Source: Sphingobacteriaceae bacterium GW460-11-11-14-LB5
GTDB lineage: Bacteria; Bacteroidota; Bacteroidia; Sphingobacteriales; Sphingobacteriaceae
NCBI GenBank assembly: GCA_002151545.1
Contig: CP021237.1
Location: 6,076,001 to 6,140,000, forward strand
Direction of reading: 5' to 3'
DNA length: 64,000 bases
Shown here: piece by piece, positions 33,325-42,850 of the stretch
How positions within the stretch are numbered: the first letter of the stretch is position 1
Layout: each line of letters opens with the position of its first letter
Notes under the pieces: generated by a model
The model's database searches: none
The model's input: the letters and a program-made list of their open reading frames with translations, nothing else
Told to the model about the DNA's origin: nothing
Made by a program: the position numbers and the translations under genes

Positions 33325-34344
33325 ATGACCAAAATACTTATAATTTATACCGGTGGAACCATCGGTATGGTTAACGATCCTACAAATGGGATGTTAATTC
33401 CATTTGATTTTCAGCAGATAAAAGAAAACGTCCCTGAGTTAAGCCGTTTAGATTACGATTTAGATGTGCATTCCTTCAATCCGGTATTGGATTCGTCAAA
33501 CATGGATCCTGAAATATGGAAAACCTTAGCTGAACTTGTTTATCACAAATATGATGCGTACGATGGTTTCGTGATCCTCCACGGATCTGATACCATGGCT
33601 TTTACGGCTTCGGCATTGAGCTTTATGCTCGAAAATCTGGCTAAACCTGTGGTGTTAACCGGATCTCAGCTTCCAATTGGCGAAATCAGAACAGACGCTA
33701 AAGAGAACTTAATTACTGCTTTAGAAATTGCAGCCACCAAAGAAGATGGAAAAGCCCTTTTTCCGGAAGTCTGCATTTATTTTGATGCACAATTATTCAG
33801 GGGTAACCGCTCTATCAAATACAACAGCGAAAAGTTCGAGGCTTTCCGCTCGCCAAATTACCCGATACTTGCCGAAGCAGGCGTTCACTTGCAATTTCAT
33901 CGAAACTATATCCTAAAAGCTACAGAAGGGGAATTGAAATTGCACACCAATTTTAATTCAAATATCGGCGTGCTGAAATTATATCCTGGCATAACGCCAC
34001 AAGCCGTTCAGGCGATAACCGATTCGAAAGTAGATGCCATTATTTTAGAAACTTTTGGCTCTGGCAATACCACAACGGCGCAATGGTTTTTAGATAGTCT
34101 GCGTCAGGCCATTTTGAATGGGAAGATCATTATCGACATTTCTCAATGTAAAAAAGGTTCGGTTCAGCTAGGCCGCTACGAAACCAGTAGAGAACTATTG
34201 AAAATGGGCATTTTAAGTGGTTATGATTTAACTTTCGAAGCTACGGTAACCAAATTAATGTTCGTTATGGGCTTAGGTTTATCCATAGAAGAAAGCCGTA
34301 AATTAATGGAAGAATCGTTGCGTGGAGAGCTGACTAAAGATTAG
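33325..34344 (+). CDS. ansA: Type I (cytosolic) L-asparaginase
   Basis: 339 residues with no signal peptide. Hydrolyses asparagine to aspartate and ammonia. The first catalytic Thr is in IIYTGGTIGMV; the second motif is DGFVILHGSDTMAFTASALSFML, with HGSDTM carrying the Thr-Asp pair. ETFGSGNTTT is the typical late loop. The absence of a signal fits the low-affinity cytosolic enzyme. Single gene. Confidence 0.94.
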   Translation: MTKILIIYTGGTIGMVNDPTNGMLIPFDFQQIKENVPELSRLDYDLDVHSFNPVLDSSNMDPEIWKTLAELVYHKYDAYDGFVILHGSDTMAFTASALSFMLENLAKPVVLTGSQLPIGEIRTDAKENLITALEIAATKEDGKALFPEVCIYFDAQLFRGNRSIKYNSEKFEAFRSPNYPILAEAGVHLQFHRNYILKATEGELKLHTNFNSNIGVLKLYPGITPQAVQAITDSKVDAIILETFGSGNTTTAQWFLDSLRQAILNGKIIIDISQCKKGSVQLGRYETSRELLKMGILSGYDLTFEATVTKLMFVMGLGLSIEESRKLMEESLRGELTKD

Positions 34345-34349
34345 CGCTA

Positions 34350-34430
34350 GTCGGGATTTATAATCCCGTCAATAGAATTAAGGATTTGCAATCCTTTACG
34401 CTAATAAGGTCGGAATTGCAAATCCCGACC
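34350..34430. repeat. Dispersed GGATTTGCAAATCC-type repeat, copy C
   Basis: GTCGGGATTTATAATCCCG, AAGGATTTGCAATCCTTTA and GGTCGGAATTGCAAATCCCG follow in series: three imperfect palindromes of the family seen at 7494 and 7959. Confidence 0.75.
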
Positions 34431-34565
34431 AACAAAAAAACGCCCAAATCAATTGCAGTTGGCTATTTGTAGTTAGCCGTTTTGTATTACCATAAGTAAA
34501 ACTTCTGCAATTATGACCAACATCATTTCGGTTATAAGTATTTAGCCTTATTTTTGCTAGCAAAG

Positions 34566-34600
34566 AGGTATAAGGTGTAGGGTTTAAGGCGAAAGGTGAT
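34566..34600. repeat. Degenerate heptad-periodic stretch (AGGTNNN)n
   Basis: AGGTATA AGGTGTA, then GGGTTTA AGGCGAA AGGTGAT: five units in register, with the G-rich strand plus. Located 40 bp before the CstB-like gene. Confidence 0.75.
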
Positions 34601-34641
34601 GTCTTGATACCTGATCCTTAACAACTCGATACTTATTAAAC

Positions 34642-36054
34642 ATGAAAATAGAACAAATATATACAGGTTGCCTGGCAGAAGCCGCTTATTACATCGAAAG
34701 TGATGGCGAGGCTGCAATTATTGATCCGCTAAGAGAGGTTGGTACTTATTTAAGGAAGGCCGAAAAAGCAGGAGCAACCATAAAGTATATTTTCGAAACG
34801 CATTTTCATGCCGATTTTGTTTCTGGCCACGTAGATCTCGCAGAGAAATCTGGTGCCGAAATTATCTATGGCCCAACGGCTAAAACAGAATTTAAATCGC
34901 ACATGGCCAAAGATGGCGAGCAGTTTAAAATCGGTAAACTAACTATAACTGCATTACACACCCCCGGACATACTTTAGAATCGACCACTTATCTGTTAAC
35001 CGATGAAAATGGAAAAGATCACTGTATTTTTAGTGGCGATACCTTATTTATTGGTGATGTTGGTCGCCCGGATTTAGCACAGAAAGGCCATTTAACGATG
35101 GAAGATCTGGCAGGAATGCTTTACGATTCGTTGAATGAGAAAATAAAACCTTTAGCGGATGATGTAATTGTTTACCCGGCGCACGGCGCAGGTTCTGCCT
35201 GTGGTAAAAGCATGAGTAAAGAAACTTTCGATACTTTAGGGCATCAGAAAGAAGTAAATTACGCTTTAAAAGCGACAACCAAAGAGCAGTTTATTGCAGA
35301 AGTAACGGATGGCATTATGCCGCCACCGCAATATTTCGCCAAAAATGCAGCCATTAATAAAGGTGGTGTAGAAAGTATTGATGAGGTTTATGAAAAAGGT
35401 TTAAATGCTTTAACACCTCAGCAATTTGAAGATACCGCAAACCAAACCGGTGCCATCATGCTGGATACCCGCGATCCGCAGGTTTTTGCTAAGGGATTTA
35501 TTCCAAATTCGATTAATATTGGTCTTAATGGACAGTTTGCACCTTGGGTTGGTGCTTTAATTACCGATTTACAGCAACCAATTTTATTGATTACTGATCA
35601 GGGTAAGGAAGAAGAAACCATTACCCGTTTAACCCGCGTAGGTTACGACAGTACCATTGGTTATTTAGATGGTGGTTTCGAAAGATGGACAGATGCCGGT
35701 AAGGAAATCGATACCATTCAATCCATCTCTGCAGCGGCATTTGAAGCAGCCAGTCTTAACGGAGAAATTACGGCACTGGATGTGCGTAAACCGGGTGAAT
35801 ATGAATCAGAGCATCTGGAATTTACGCTGAGCCGCCCGTTAGATTTTATAAACGACTGGACTGGCGAAATCAATCCGAAAGCTACTTATTACATTCACTG
35901 TGCAGGTGGTTACCGCTCGATGATTGCCGCATCTATTTTAAAATCGCGTGGCGTAGAAAATGTGATTGATATTGCTGGCGGTTATGGTGCAATTAAAAAT
36001 ACCGGTTTAAAAAGAACCGATTTTGCATGCCCGAGTAAAGCAATGAAAATTTAA
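34642..36054 (+). CDS. CstB-like persulfide dioxygenase with two rhodanese domains
   Basis: 470 residues, cytosolic. An N-terminal metallo-beta-lactamase domain (about 1-240) with ETHFHADFVSG (H-x-H-x-D-H-like), HTPGHTLES and FSGDTLFIGDVGRPD oxidises a thiol persulfide to sulfite. The first rhodanese domain (about 265-350) has LLITDQGKEEE where the active-site Cys should be, so it is inactive. The second (about 370-465) has YYIHCAGGYRS with Cys420. This MBL, pseudo-rhodanese, rhodanese order is that of staphylococcal CstB. It precedes the ypdA-like gene by about 85 bp, fitting bacillithiol persulfide handling. Confidence 0.9.
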   Translation: MKIEQIYTGCLAEAAYYIESDGEAAIIDPLREVGTYLRKAEKAGATIKYIFETHFHADFVSGHVDLAEKSGAEIIYGPTAKTEFKSHMAKDGEQFKIGKLTITALHTPGHTLESTTYLLTDENGKDHCIFSGDTLFIGDVGRPDLAQKGHLTMEDLAGMLYDSLNEKIKPLADDVIVYPAHGAGSACGKSMSKETFDTLGHQKEVNYALKATTKEQFIAEVTDGIMPPPQYFAKNAAINKGGVESIDEVYEKGLNALTPQQFEDTANQTGAIMLDTRDPQVFAKGFIPNSINIGLNGQFAPWVGALITDLQQPILLITDQGKEEETITRLTRVGYDSTIGYLDGGFERWTDAGKEIDTIQSISAAAFEAASLNGEITALDVRKPGEYESEHLEFTLSRPLDFINDWTGEINPKATYYIHCAGGYRSMIAASILKSRGVENVIDIAGGYGAIKNTGLKRTDFACPSKAMKI

Positions 36055-36065
36055 TAACAAGCAAT

Positions 36066-36122
36066 TGTCACATTGAGCTTGTCGAAATGCCATCAAGGTT
36101 CTTCGACAGGCTCAGAATGACA
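36066..36122. repeat. REP-like inverted repeat (CTTGTCGAA type)
   Basis: TGTCACATTGAGCTTGTCGA and, inverted, TTCTTCGACAGGCTCAGAAT plus GACA. It lies between the CstB-like and YpdA-like genes, so it may set their relative expression. Confidence 0.75.
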
Positions 36123-36139
36123 ACCTAAGATATAACCAT

Positions 36140-37105
36140 TTGGCAAATCAAAATCATTACGACGTATTAATTATCGGTGCCGGCCCAATAGGTATGGCGT
36201 GCGCTATTGAAGCTCAAAAGGCAAACTTAAGTTATGTAATTGTAGAGAAAGGTGCTTTGGTGAACAGCTTGTTCAACTATCCTGTATTTATGACCTTCTT
36301 TTCTACTTCTCAAAAATTAGAAATTGGAGGCGTGCCTTTCGTAACCATTAGTCCGAAACCTAACAGAAATGAAGCGGTTGAATATTATCGCCGTGTGGCT
36401 GAAAAGTTTGATTTAAACATCCATCTTTTCGAAAGTGTAAAGCAGGTGGTTAAAAACGATAGCGATGTTTTCGAAATCAAGACTTCAAAAACGGATTATA
36501 CGGCCAATAATGTAATTGTGGCGACCGGTTTTTATGATGTTCCTTTGTTGATGAATGTTCCGGGAGAGGATATGCCAAAAGTGACGCATTATTATAAAGA
36601 TCCACATTTATACGCCTTCCAGAATGTTGTAGTAGTTGGCGCCAATAATTCAGGGGTAGATGCGGCTTTAGAAACCTACCGAAAAGGTGCAAACGTAACG
36701 ATGGTGGTTCGCAGTGGCGATCTGGGCCCTCATGTTAAATATTGGGTTCGGCCGGATATCCAGAACAGGATTAAAGAAGGAGAAGTTAAAGCACTTTTCA
36801 ATTCTGAACTGGTTGAAATAAGAGCGGGAGAAGTAGACATCAAAACACCAGAAGGGATAAAAACCATTCCAAACGATTTCGTAATTGCCATGACGGGTTA
36901 TCAGCCAGATTTTAGTATGCTAAGAAAGTTTGGTGTCGAATTGCCCGAAACACTTTGCCCGGCTTATAACGAAGAAACCATGGAAACCAATGTAAAAGGT
37001 TTGTATCTGGCTGGTGTAGTTTGTGGTGGATTGGATACGCACAAACTTTTTATCGAAAACTCAAGAGTTCACGCCCAAATGATCGTGAAGAATATTTTGG
37101 GTTAA
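36140..37105 (+). CDS. ypdA: YpdA-family bacillithiol-disulfide reductase
   Basis: 321 residues. A FAD- and NADPH-dependent oxidoreductase that returns oxidised bacillithiol to the thiol form. FAD site VLIIGAGPIGMACAIEA, NADPH site NVVVVGANNSGVDAALE, late FAD motif ETNVKGLYLAGVVCGG. The stretch LFNYPVFMTFFSTSQKLEIG is characteristic of YpdA rather than thioredoxin reductase, and there is no C-x-x-C. Start is TTG at 36140: the Rossmann strand begins 8 residues in, and no ATG is available before it. Neighbour of the CstB-like gene; bshA is in the same window. Confidence 0.92.
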   Translation: MANQNHYDVLIIGAGPIGMACAIEAQKANLSYVIVEKGALVNSLFNYPVFMTFFSTSQKLEIGGVPFVTISPKPNRNEAVEYYRRVAEKFDLNIHLFESVKQVVKNDSDVFEIKTSKTDYTANNVIVATGFYDVPLLMNVPGEDMPKVTHYYKDPHLYAFQNVVVVGANNSGVDAALETYRKGANVTMVVRSGDLGPHVKYWVRPDIQNRIKEGEVKALFNSELVEIRAGEVDIKTPEGIKTIPNDFVIAMTGYQPDFSMLRKFGVELPETLCPAYNEETMETNVKGLYLAGVVCGGLDTHKLFIENSRVHAQMIVKNILG

Positions 37106-37182
37106 ATTTCTTACGAAGTTTAGCCAGAGGATTAGCGATGGAAAAACTTCGGAAGTCTCTTAAGCTATATTTCTACCCCGAT

Positions 37183-37248
37183 CGTCATGCTGAACTTGTT
37201 TCAGCATCTTTCCAGTTATACAGGCCCTGAAATAAATTCAGGGTGACG
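37183..37248. repeat. Complete REP-like element, two hairpins
   Basis: The most intact copy: CGTCATGCTGAACTTGTTTC plus AGCATCT, then CCCTGAAATAAATTCAGGG plus TGACG. Its ends CGTCA and TGACG form the outer inverted pair. Confidence 0.88.
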
Positions 37249-37275
37249 ACCCCTCTTTGGAAATCATAATTATAA

Positions 37276-38268
37276 TCAATGTACTGGCACTTTCAGCGTA
37301 CTCCCCACAAAACCTTCAATAGCCTTTTCTACACCTGGTAAATCCTTCGAAGTAATATACGATCCCATTACATGGTTTCCTGCATTTGGTATGGCTTGTT
37401 TTCTTTTTAAATTATTCGGCGTACCGAGTTCATCAAACATTTTCAGCATGGCATCTACACGCACTACAGGATCTTGTTCGAGTTCATTTTTATAGTAATA
37501 GAGCATTAATACTGGCTGTTTTACCTTTTGGAAAGTTGCTTTTACCATACTGCTCTCGATAAATTCTTCCAGCTCTACTAACGATTCGAGGCGATAATTG
37601 GTGTACCAGTATTTTTTATACTCGTCAGTGCGGTCGTCTACTTTACGTTCATCGCCACCAACAACTTTTCTGGCAATCTGTAAACCCCAGGGATTGTTCA
37701 GGAGCCAGGCATTTTTATCGTTAATCGCTACATTTGGCGATAACAAGATTAAACTGTTAATCTCCGGATAGGTTGCCGCTAATTTTAAGGCTACCGTTCC
37801 GCCGGTAGAAGTACCCACCAGGATTACTTTTTTGCCCAGTTTTTTGCCAATGGCATAAGCCTGTTTACTGGTTTCCCAAAGGCGATCGGCGGTAAAATAT
37901 TGCATAGGCGCAAGCGTATCAATGCCGTGGTCGGCCAGCCGGGCCAGGTATAAATTCGCATTTAATTCTTTAGCTAAATTTAAATGGACCGGATTGCCTT
38001 CTGTTTTTGATGCGGAGAAACCATGAAGGTAAACAATGGCATATTCGGTTTGCTGATGAAGACTATCGGCCCAGATGATTTCGGCTTCATTGCCTGGTTT
38101 GATTTTGTGCATCGATTCGATACTGGCCACATAACGGTCTAAATCTTCCAGATCGGGAACCTGGCTAAGTTCTTTGTTATAAACCGGTTTTTTGGGTTTT
38201 GGTCCCATTAAATAGCCTGCAACAATTAATGCCGAAAGGCCAATAAGTACTTTGTAGCGTTTTTTCAT
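37276..38268 (-). CDS. Alpha/beta hydrolase, membrane-anchored
   Basis: 330 residues from ATG 38268; a GTG 9 bp upstream is possible. One N-terminal helix (VLIGLSALIVAGYLMG) acts as signal or anchor. The hydrolase core: YLHGFSASKTEG (oxyanion region), VGTSTGGTVAL with the nucleophile Ser, and the late NAGNHVMGSYI with the catalytic His. The G-T-S-T-G elbow and overall pattern recall carboxylesterase or monoglyceride lipase types. Substrate unknown. Convergent with the ypdA-like gene across a REP-like element. Confidence 0.85.
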   Translation of the reverse strand: MKKRYKVLIGLSALIVAGYLMGPKPKKPVYNKELSQVPDLEDLDRYVASIESMHKIKPGNEAEIIWADSLHQQTEYAIVYLHGFSASKTEGNPVHLNLAKELNANLYLARLADHGIDTLAPMQYFTADRLWETSKQAYAIGKKLGKKVILVGTSTGGTVALKLAATYPEINSLILLSPNVAINDKNAWLLNNPWGLQIARKVVGGDERKVDDRTDEYKKYWYTNYRLESLVELEEFIESSMVKATFQKVKQPVLMLYYYKNELEQDPVVRVDAMLKMFDELGTPNNLKRKQAIPNAGNHVMGSYITSKDLPGVEKAIEGFVGSTLKVPVH

Positions 38269-38530
38269 ATGCGGCACCGAATGTTGGTTTAAATGTAAAA
38301 TTTGAAATTAAATAAAGCTAATATTTTTGAGGAATTAATTATCGTGCGGAAAGGTTTTGTCCGCAATACCCTTCGTAATTAAACCTGATAGCGCCAAATA
38401 GCCCACAGCCCGAAGCATGAGGGCGAGGACTATGGACAATAGCAGGACGAAAGATGATCAGGATTACGGCTATTGCTTTTCAAATGCTGAATAATACGAC
38501 TACACATTACCTTTTTATGGGAAATTAGCT

Positions 38531-38538
38531 TAAGTTTG
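38531..38538 (+). promoter_or_regulatory. Probable -7 box of the polyprenyl synthase gene
   Basis: TAAGTTTG matches TAnnTTTG and contains the in-frame TTG at 38536, showing that translation more likely starts at ATG 38560. Confidence 0.5.
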
Positions 38539-38559
38539 CAATCAAAATTTTTCGACTTA

Positions 38560-39531
38560 ATGCCGGGAATCGAACAGATAAAAACACCTATTGCTGCTGA
38601 TATTAAAGCGTTTGAAAAAACCTTTAAAGAATCTATGCATAGCGACGCACCGTTGCTGGATAGGATTACCCATTATATTGTAAAGCAAAAGGGCAAACAA
38701 ATGCGACCAATGTTCGTGTTTTTTGCGGCTAAACTATGCGGTGGAATTACAGAATCAACCCATCGCGGAGCTGCTTTGGTAGAGCTTTTACATACGGCTA
38801 CTTTAGTGCATGATGATGTGGTAGATAATGCTTACGAACGCCGTGGTTTTTTCTCTATTAATGCTTTATGGAAAAACAAGATTGCCGTTTTGGTTGGCGA
38901 TTACCTGCTGGCTAAGGGATTGTTGCTTTCGGTAAACAATAACGAGCACCGTTTGTTACAAATTGTATCGGAAGCGGTGAAACAGATGAGTGAAGGCGAA
39001 TTGCTGCAGGTAGAAAAGGTGCGGAGGATGGATATTTCGGAAGATTTATATTTTGATGTGATCCGGCAGAAAACGGCTTCTTTAATTGCTTCCTGTTGTG
39101 CTGCGGGTGCTGCTTCGGCAGGTGCGGATGATGAAACAATAGAAAAAATGCGTCTGTTTGGAGAAAAAGTAGGAATTGCCTTTCAGATTAAAGACGATAC
39201 CTTCGATTTCGGAACGGATGATGTAGGTAAACCTTTGGGAATTGATATTAAAGAGAAGAAAGTAACGCTGCCTTTAATTTATGCACTGAATAAAGCCGAA
39301 AAAACGGAACGTAAAAAAATAATCAACCTGGTGAAAAACCACCAGGACGATCCGGTTAAAATTCAGCAGATCATCGATTTCGTAAATGCCCACGAAGGTG
39401 TGTATTATGCCAACCAGAAAATGCTGGAATACCAGAAAGAAGCATTTGATATTTTGCATAGTTTTGAGGCAGGCGAAGCACGAACTGGTTTAGAACAACT
39501 TGTACTGTACACCACTGAACGTAAAAAATAA
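38560..39531 (+). CDS. Long-chain polyprenyl diphosphate synthase
   Basis: 323 residues. Condenses isopentenyl diphosphate to an all-trans polyprenyl chain, here most likely for menaquinone. First Asp-rich motif HDDVVDNAYERRG, second DDTFDFGTD, with KGKQMRPMFVF for substrate binding near the N-terminus. Octaprenyl or heptaprenyl products are usual for this subfamily; chain length cannot be read. Start at ATG 38560 because the upstream TTG lies in the promoter box. The stop overlaps the TerC start by one base. Confidence 0.92.
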   Translation: MPGIEQIKTPIAADIKAFEKTFKESMHSDAPLLDRITHYIVKQKGKQMRPMFVFFAAKLCGGITESTHRGAALVELLHTATLVHDDVVDNAYERRGFFSINALWKNKIAVLVGDYLLAKGLLLSVNNNEHRLLQIVSEAVKQMSEGELLQVEKVRRMDISEDLYFDVIRQKTASLIASCCAAGAASAGADDETIEKMRLFGEKVGIAFQIKDDTFDFGTDDVGKPLGIDIKEKKVTLPLIYALNKAEKTERKKIINLVKNHQDDPVKIQQIIDFVNAHEGVYYANQKMLEYQKEAFDILHSFEAGEARTGLEQLVLYTTERKK

Positions 39532-40586
39532 TGGGTAACGAATTACTTTTTAGCTTAGGTTTTCTTCTTTTTATTGCGCTTATCCTGGCTTTAGACCTTG
39601 GTCTTTTTAGCAGGAAAGAGCATGTAGTGAGCTTAAAACAAGCCGGCATTATGAGTTTAATCATGGTGGCTTTGGCCATCGGTTTTTACTTTATCTTATT
39701 AACAGAAGGGCATCAGCTCCATGGAATAAAAGATTTTGCACACCTCAGGGAAATTGTAATTAACCATCAGCATCATATTAAGCTAATTCCTGATGATTTT
39801 GAAGGCAGTTTAGCGATTTATAGACAAAACCTCGGCTTAGAATTTTTGACGGGTTATGTAATTGAGTATGCACTTTCAGTAGATAATATCTTCGTAATTG
39901 TACTCGTTTTTTCTGCCTTTGCCGTTGAAGAAAAATATTATCACCGCGTATTGTTCTGGGGCATTTTGGGTGCCATTATCATGCGTTTCATCTTCATTTT
40001 TGTCGGCGCAGCACTGATTGCAAAATTTGCCTGGATACTATATTTGTTTGGTGCTTTCCTTGTTTTTACGGGCGTAAAAATGTTCTTCAGTAAAGATGAA
40101 GATGACAAGATTGATCCCGAAAATCATCCCGTGGTTAAATGGGCTTCGAAAATATTTTCTATCCACCCTAAGTACGAGGGGAAAAAGTTCTTTGTAAAAA
40201 TCAACCATAAAACACTGGTTACGCCATTGTTTTTGGTGCTGCTGATTGTTGAATTTACCGATCTGTTATTCGCGGTTGATTCTATTCCCGCTATTTTTGC
40301 GGTAACAAAAGATCCTTACATCGTATTCTTTTCTAACATTTTTGCCATCATGGGTTTACGTTCTATGTTCTTCCTGTTGGTTAATATCATCCATAAATTC
40401 CACTATTTAAAAACCGGATTAGCGGTATTATTGGCATTTATCGGGGTGAAAATGTTGGGGCATACCTATCTGGAGAAATGGGGTTTCACTACTGAACATT
40501 CCTTAATCGTGATTCTGAGTATCCTGGTGATTAGTATTGTGGCTTCGCTGGCCTTCCCAAAGAAAAAAGTGCATGTAAAGCCTTAA
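39531..40586 (+). CDS. TerC/Alx-family membrane protein
   Basis: 351 residues, about nine membrane helices. The family signature is clear: EYALSVDNIFVIVLVF and LLFAVDSIPAIFAVTKDPYIVFFSN (first FTDLLFAVDSIPAIFAV). TerC/Alx proteins export manganese, sometimes coupled to secreted metalloproteins. The Asp pairs in the two conserved helices are kept. The start overlaps the upstream stop by one base (TAATG), so it is translationally coupled to the prenyl synthase. The functional link is not obvious. Confidence 0.93.
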   Translation: MGNELLFSLGFLLFIALILALDLGLFSRKEHVVSLKQAGIMSLIMVALAIGFYFILLTEGHQLHGIKDFAHLREIVINHQHHIKLIPDDFEGSLAIYRQNLGLEFLTGYVIEYALSVDNIFVIVLVFSAFAVEEKYYHRVLFWGILGAIIMRFIFIFVGAALIAKFAWILYLFGAFLVFTGVKMFFSKDEDDKIDPENHPVVKWASKIFSIHPKYEGKKFFVKINHKTLVTPLFLVLLIVEFTDLLFAVDSIPAIFAVTKDPYIVFFSNIFAIMGLRSMFFLLVNIIHKFHYLKTGLAVLLAFIGVKMLGHTYLEKWGFTTEHSLIVILSILVISIVASLAFPKKKVHVKP

Positions 40587-41081
40587 GGCTATCATCAAAG
40601 GTATTTACTGCTAAAATATTTTGACCACCTAAGTCACCTTAGTGCATTCAAGCTTTTTATGGTGCAAATCATTAGGTGAGGTAACTGTACTTTGCTGTGT
40701 GGCCTGGCAGATTTTCGTAGGAAAAAGCACAAAAATCTTTGCAGTTTCACTAATACTTCCACAGGCCAAGGCAGTGTTTAAGCGAGTGTGATGGCAACGA
40801 GGTTAGGAAAGAGCCTATAGACTGTCGCAATTGAGATTTTTGTAGTTTTTAACAAGAAAGGATGCAAGCCTTGATCTTTTGTTTCTTTTCTATCAAGGGA
40901 AAAGAAAGAGCCCGTCGGCGGCGGTGAGCCGAGGCATGGTTGTGGATGGGGAAAAGACTGTTAATTCTTTTTCTTGGGATAAAAATATACTTTTCTGATA
41001 TTACCCAAAAGCAAAATATACGTTACAGCTAGCAATCTCATGCTAAAATTTGTACTTTCAGCAGATAAACTATTATTCTTA
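40587..41081. other. Gene-free spacer
   Basis: About 495 bp. I see no gene, clear hairpin or member of the repeat families above. GGCCTGGCAG near 40700 and CCACAGGCCAAGGCAGTG near 40758 are partly complementary. A 41040 ATG in frame with the next gene gives a weak extension. Confidence 0.4.
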
Positions 41082-42530
41082 ATGAAATACCTTTTCTCTG
41101 CAGCGCTTCTTTGTACCGCTTTATTTGCAAATGCCCAGGATAAATTCGGTGATGTTTTTGCCAAAATTAATACTGATGTTCAGCAAAACTCAAAAGCTTA
41201 TCAAACACTTAAATATGAAACCGAAACCATCGGTCATCGTTTAACAGGTTCTGCAAACGGCGCAAAGGCAGAGCAATATGCTTTTGATTTATTAAAATCT
41301 TATGGTTGTGAAGTGAAATTCCAACCGTTTGAAGTGGAAAGCTGGGCAAGGAAAACCATCAGTGTAGAAATTGGTCAAGATAAAAACAGCCTGACTAAAA
41401 TGAAAGCCGTTACGCTGGCACATTCGCCGGTGAGTGCAGATGTTACAGGTGACATTGTAGACGCGGGTAATGGACTGGAAGCAGATTATCAGGCCAGTCC
41501 GGAGAAGTTTAAAGGTAAAATCGCCCTGATTTATTTAGGGGTGTTGCCAGGCTCTCCAGCCGGAACCAAGTCATTGCACCGATCAGAAAAAACGGCTATA
41601 GCCACAAAATATGGTGCAATTGGTGTCATCATCATCAATACCGTAAAAGGTGGCGTACTTTTAACCGGAACCGCTTCGGTAACTGGTAAATTAATCTCCA
41701 TACCAGCTATTTGTATTGGACTGGAAGATGGTATGGCTTTGAGAGAAAAAATTAAATCGCAGCCACAGATCGCGCACATTGCTATGACCAATTTCTCTGG
41801 TTTGATCAAAGCCAGAAACGTAGTGGCTACTTTTAAAGGGACTGAATTACCTAAAGATAAAATTGTAGTGGGCGGACATTTAGATAGCTGGGATTTATCA
41901 ACAGGCGCAATCGACAATGGAATAGGTTCTTTTGCCATTATGGACATGGCACGTACTTTTAAAAAGCTGAATTTAAAAACCAAACGTACGGTAGAATTTG
42001 TATTGTTTATGGGCGAAGAGCAAGGTTTGTTAGGTTCTAAAGCTTATATCGATCAGGCTAAAAAAGACAAAACCTTAAACCAGGTGAAGTTTATGTTGAA
42101 CTACGACATGACCAACGATCCTAAAGGTTTTTCTACCTCGAGAGCAGAAATGAAAGAACTGTTTTCTGCCTGGGGTGCTGATATTGTGAAAATAGATACC
42201 GGTTTCAAAAATATGTTTAATGCAGGTGCAGGTTTACACAGCGATCACCAGCCATTTATGTTAGAAGGTATCCCTACTGGTGGCGGTTTTGGTGGTAAAC
42301 TGCCGAATAATTCCGGACCTTTTTATCACTCAGACGGTGATAGCTTTAAACTGGTAGATGAGCAGGAACTTAAAAATACCGTTCGTTACAGCGCCATGTT
42401 AACTTATGCTTTAGCCAATACCCCGAAAATTCCTGTAGGTGTTCAGGGCGAAGAAGAATTAAGAACTTTCTTGGAATCGCAGAACCTAAAGGAGCCCTTG
42501 AGTATTGCCGGCGAGTGGAGGTGGAAATAA
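41082..42530 (+). CDS. Secreted M28 metallopeptidase with PA domain
   Basis: 482 residues from ATG 41082, which opens a signal peptide (MKYLFSAALLCTALFANA); the ATG 42 bp upstream would hide it. The PA insert lies at about 120-245. Zinc ligands follow in GGHLDSWDLSTGAIDNGIGS (His and Asp), MGEEQGLLGSKA (Glu-Glu), LNYDMTNDP and HSDHQPF. The layout matches carboxypeptidase Q (PGCP)-type dipeptidases. Probably degrades peptides in the periplasm. Single gene. Confidence 0.92.
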   Translation: MKYLFSAALLCTALFANAQDKFGDVFAKINTDVQQNSKAYQTLKYETETIGHRLTGSANGAKAEQYAFDLLKSYGCEVKFQPFEVESWARKTISVEIGQDKNSLTKMKAVTLAHSPVSADVTGDIVDAGNGLEADYQASPEKFKGKIALIYLGVLPGSPAGTKSLHRSEKTAIATKYGAIGVIIINTVKGGVLLTGTASVTGKLISIPAICIGLEDGMALREKIKSQPQIAHIAMTNFSGLIKARNVVATFKGTELPKDKIVVGGHLDSWDLSTGAIDNGIGSFAIMDMARTFKKLNLKTKRTVEFVLFMGEEQGLLGSKAYIDQAKKDKTLNQVKFMLNYDMTNDPKGFSTSRAEMKELFSAWGADIVKIDTGFKNMFNAGAGLHSDHQPFMLEGIPTGGGFGGKLPNNSGPFYHSDGDSFKLVDEQELKNTVRYSAMLTYALANTPKIPVGVQGEEELRTFLESQNLKEPLSIAGEWRWK

Positions 42531-42850
42531 CCGTTAGTTGATTACACAGCTATTGGGTTTGCACAGATATAATAATTAATTCGCGCAAGATCATATGTCA
42601 TTTCGATCGTAGTGGAAAATCTTTCTTTGTGTAGCACTCGTTTTAACCCTTGCTAAATAGTTTACAATGTAAGCCACTTAAATGTTACATACCCGTATTT
42701 AAACTCATATAAGCCACATGGTGAAGCTTAATTCAATGTTAAAGCGTTATTATTTTTATTCCTGAAAGTGTTAAAACGGGACTTAGTTTTTGACTATGTG
42801 GTTGTTAGTCATATATTTGTTTTAGTCCCAAACAAAAAATCAGAGTAAAA
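42531..42850. other. Spacer carrying the M23 gene promoter
   Basis: About 320 bp with no gene. The left part has GATTACACAGCTATTGGGTT plus TGCACAGAT, a fragment of the dispersed ACACAGAT repeat, and TCATTTCGATCGTAGTGGAA. The right end holds a promoter (42789-42819). Confidence 0.55.
42789..42819 (+). promoter_or_regulatory. Bacteroidota promoter of the M23-bactofilin operon
   Basis: TTTG at 42789-42792, a 19-bp gap, and TATATTTG at 42812-42819, 31 bp before the ATG. Both elements match. Confidence 0.7.
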
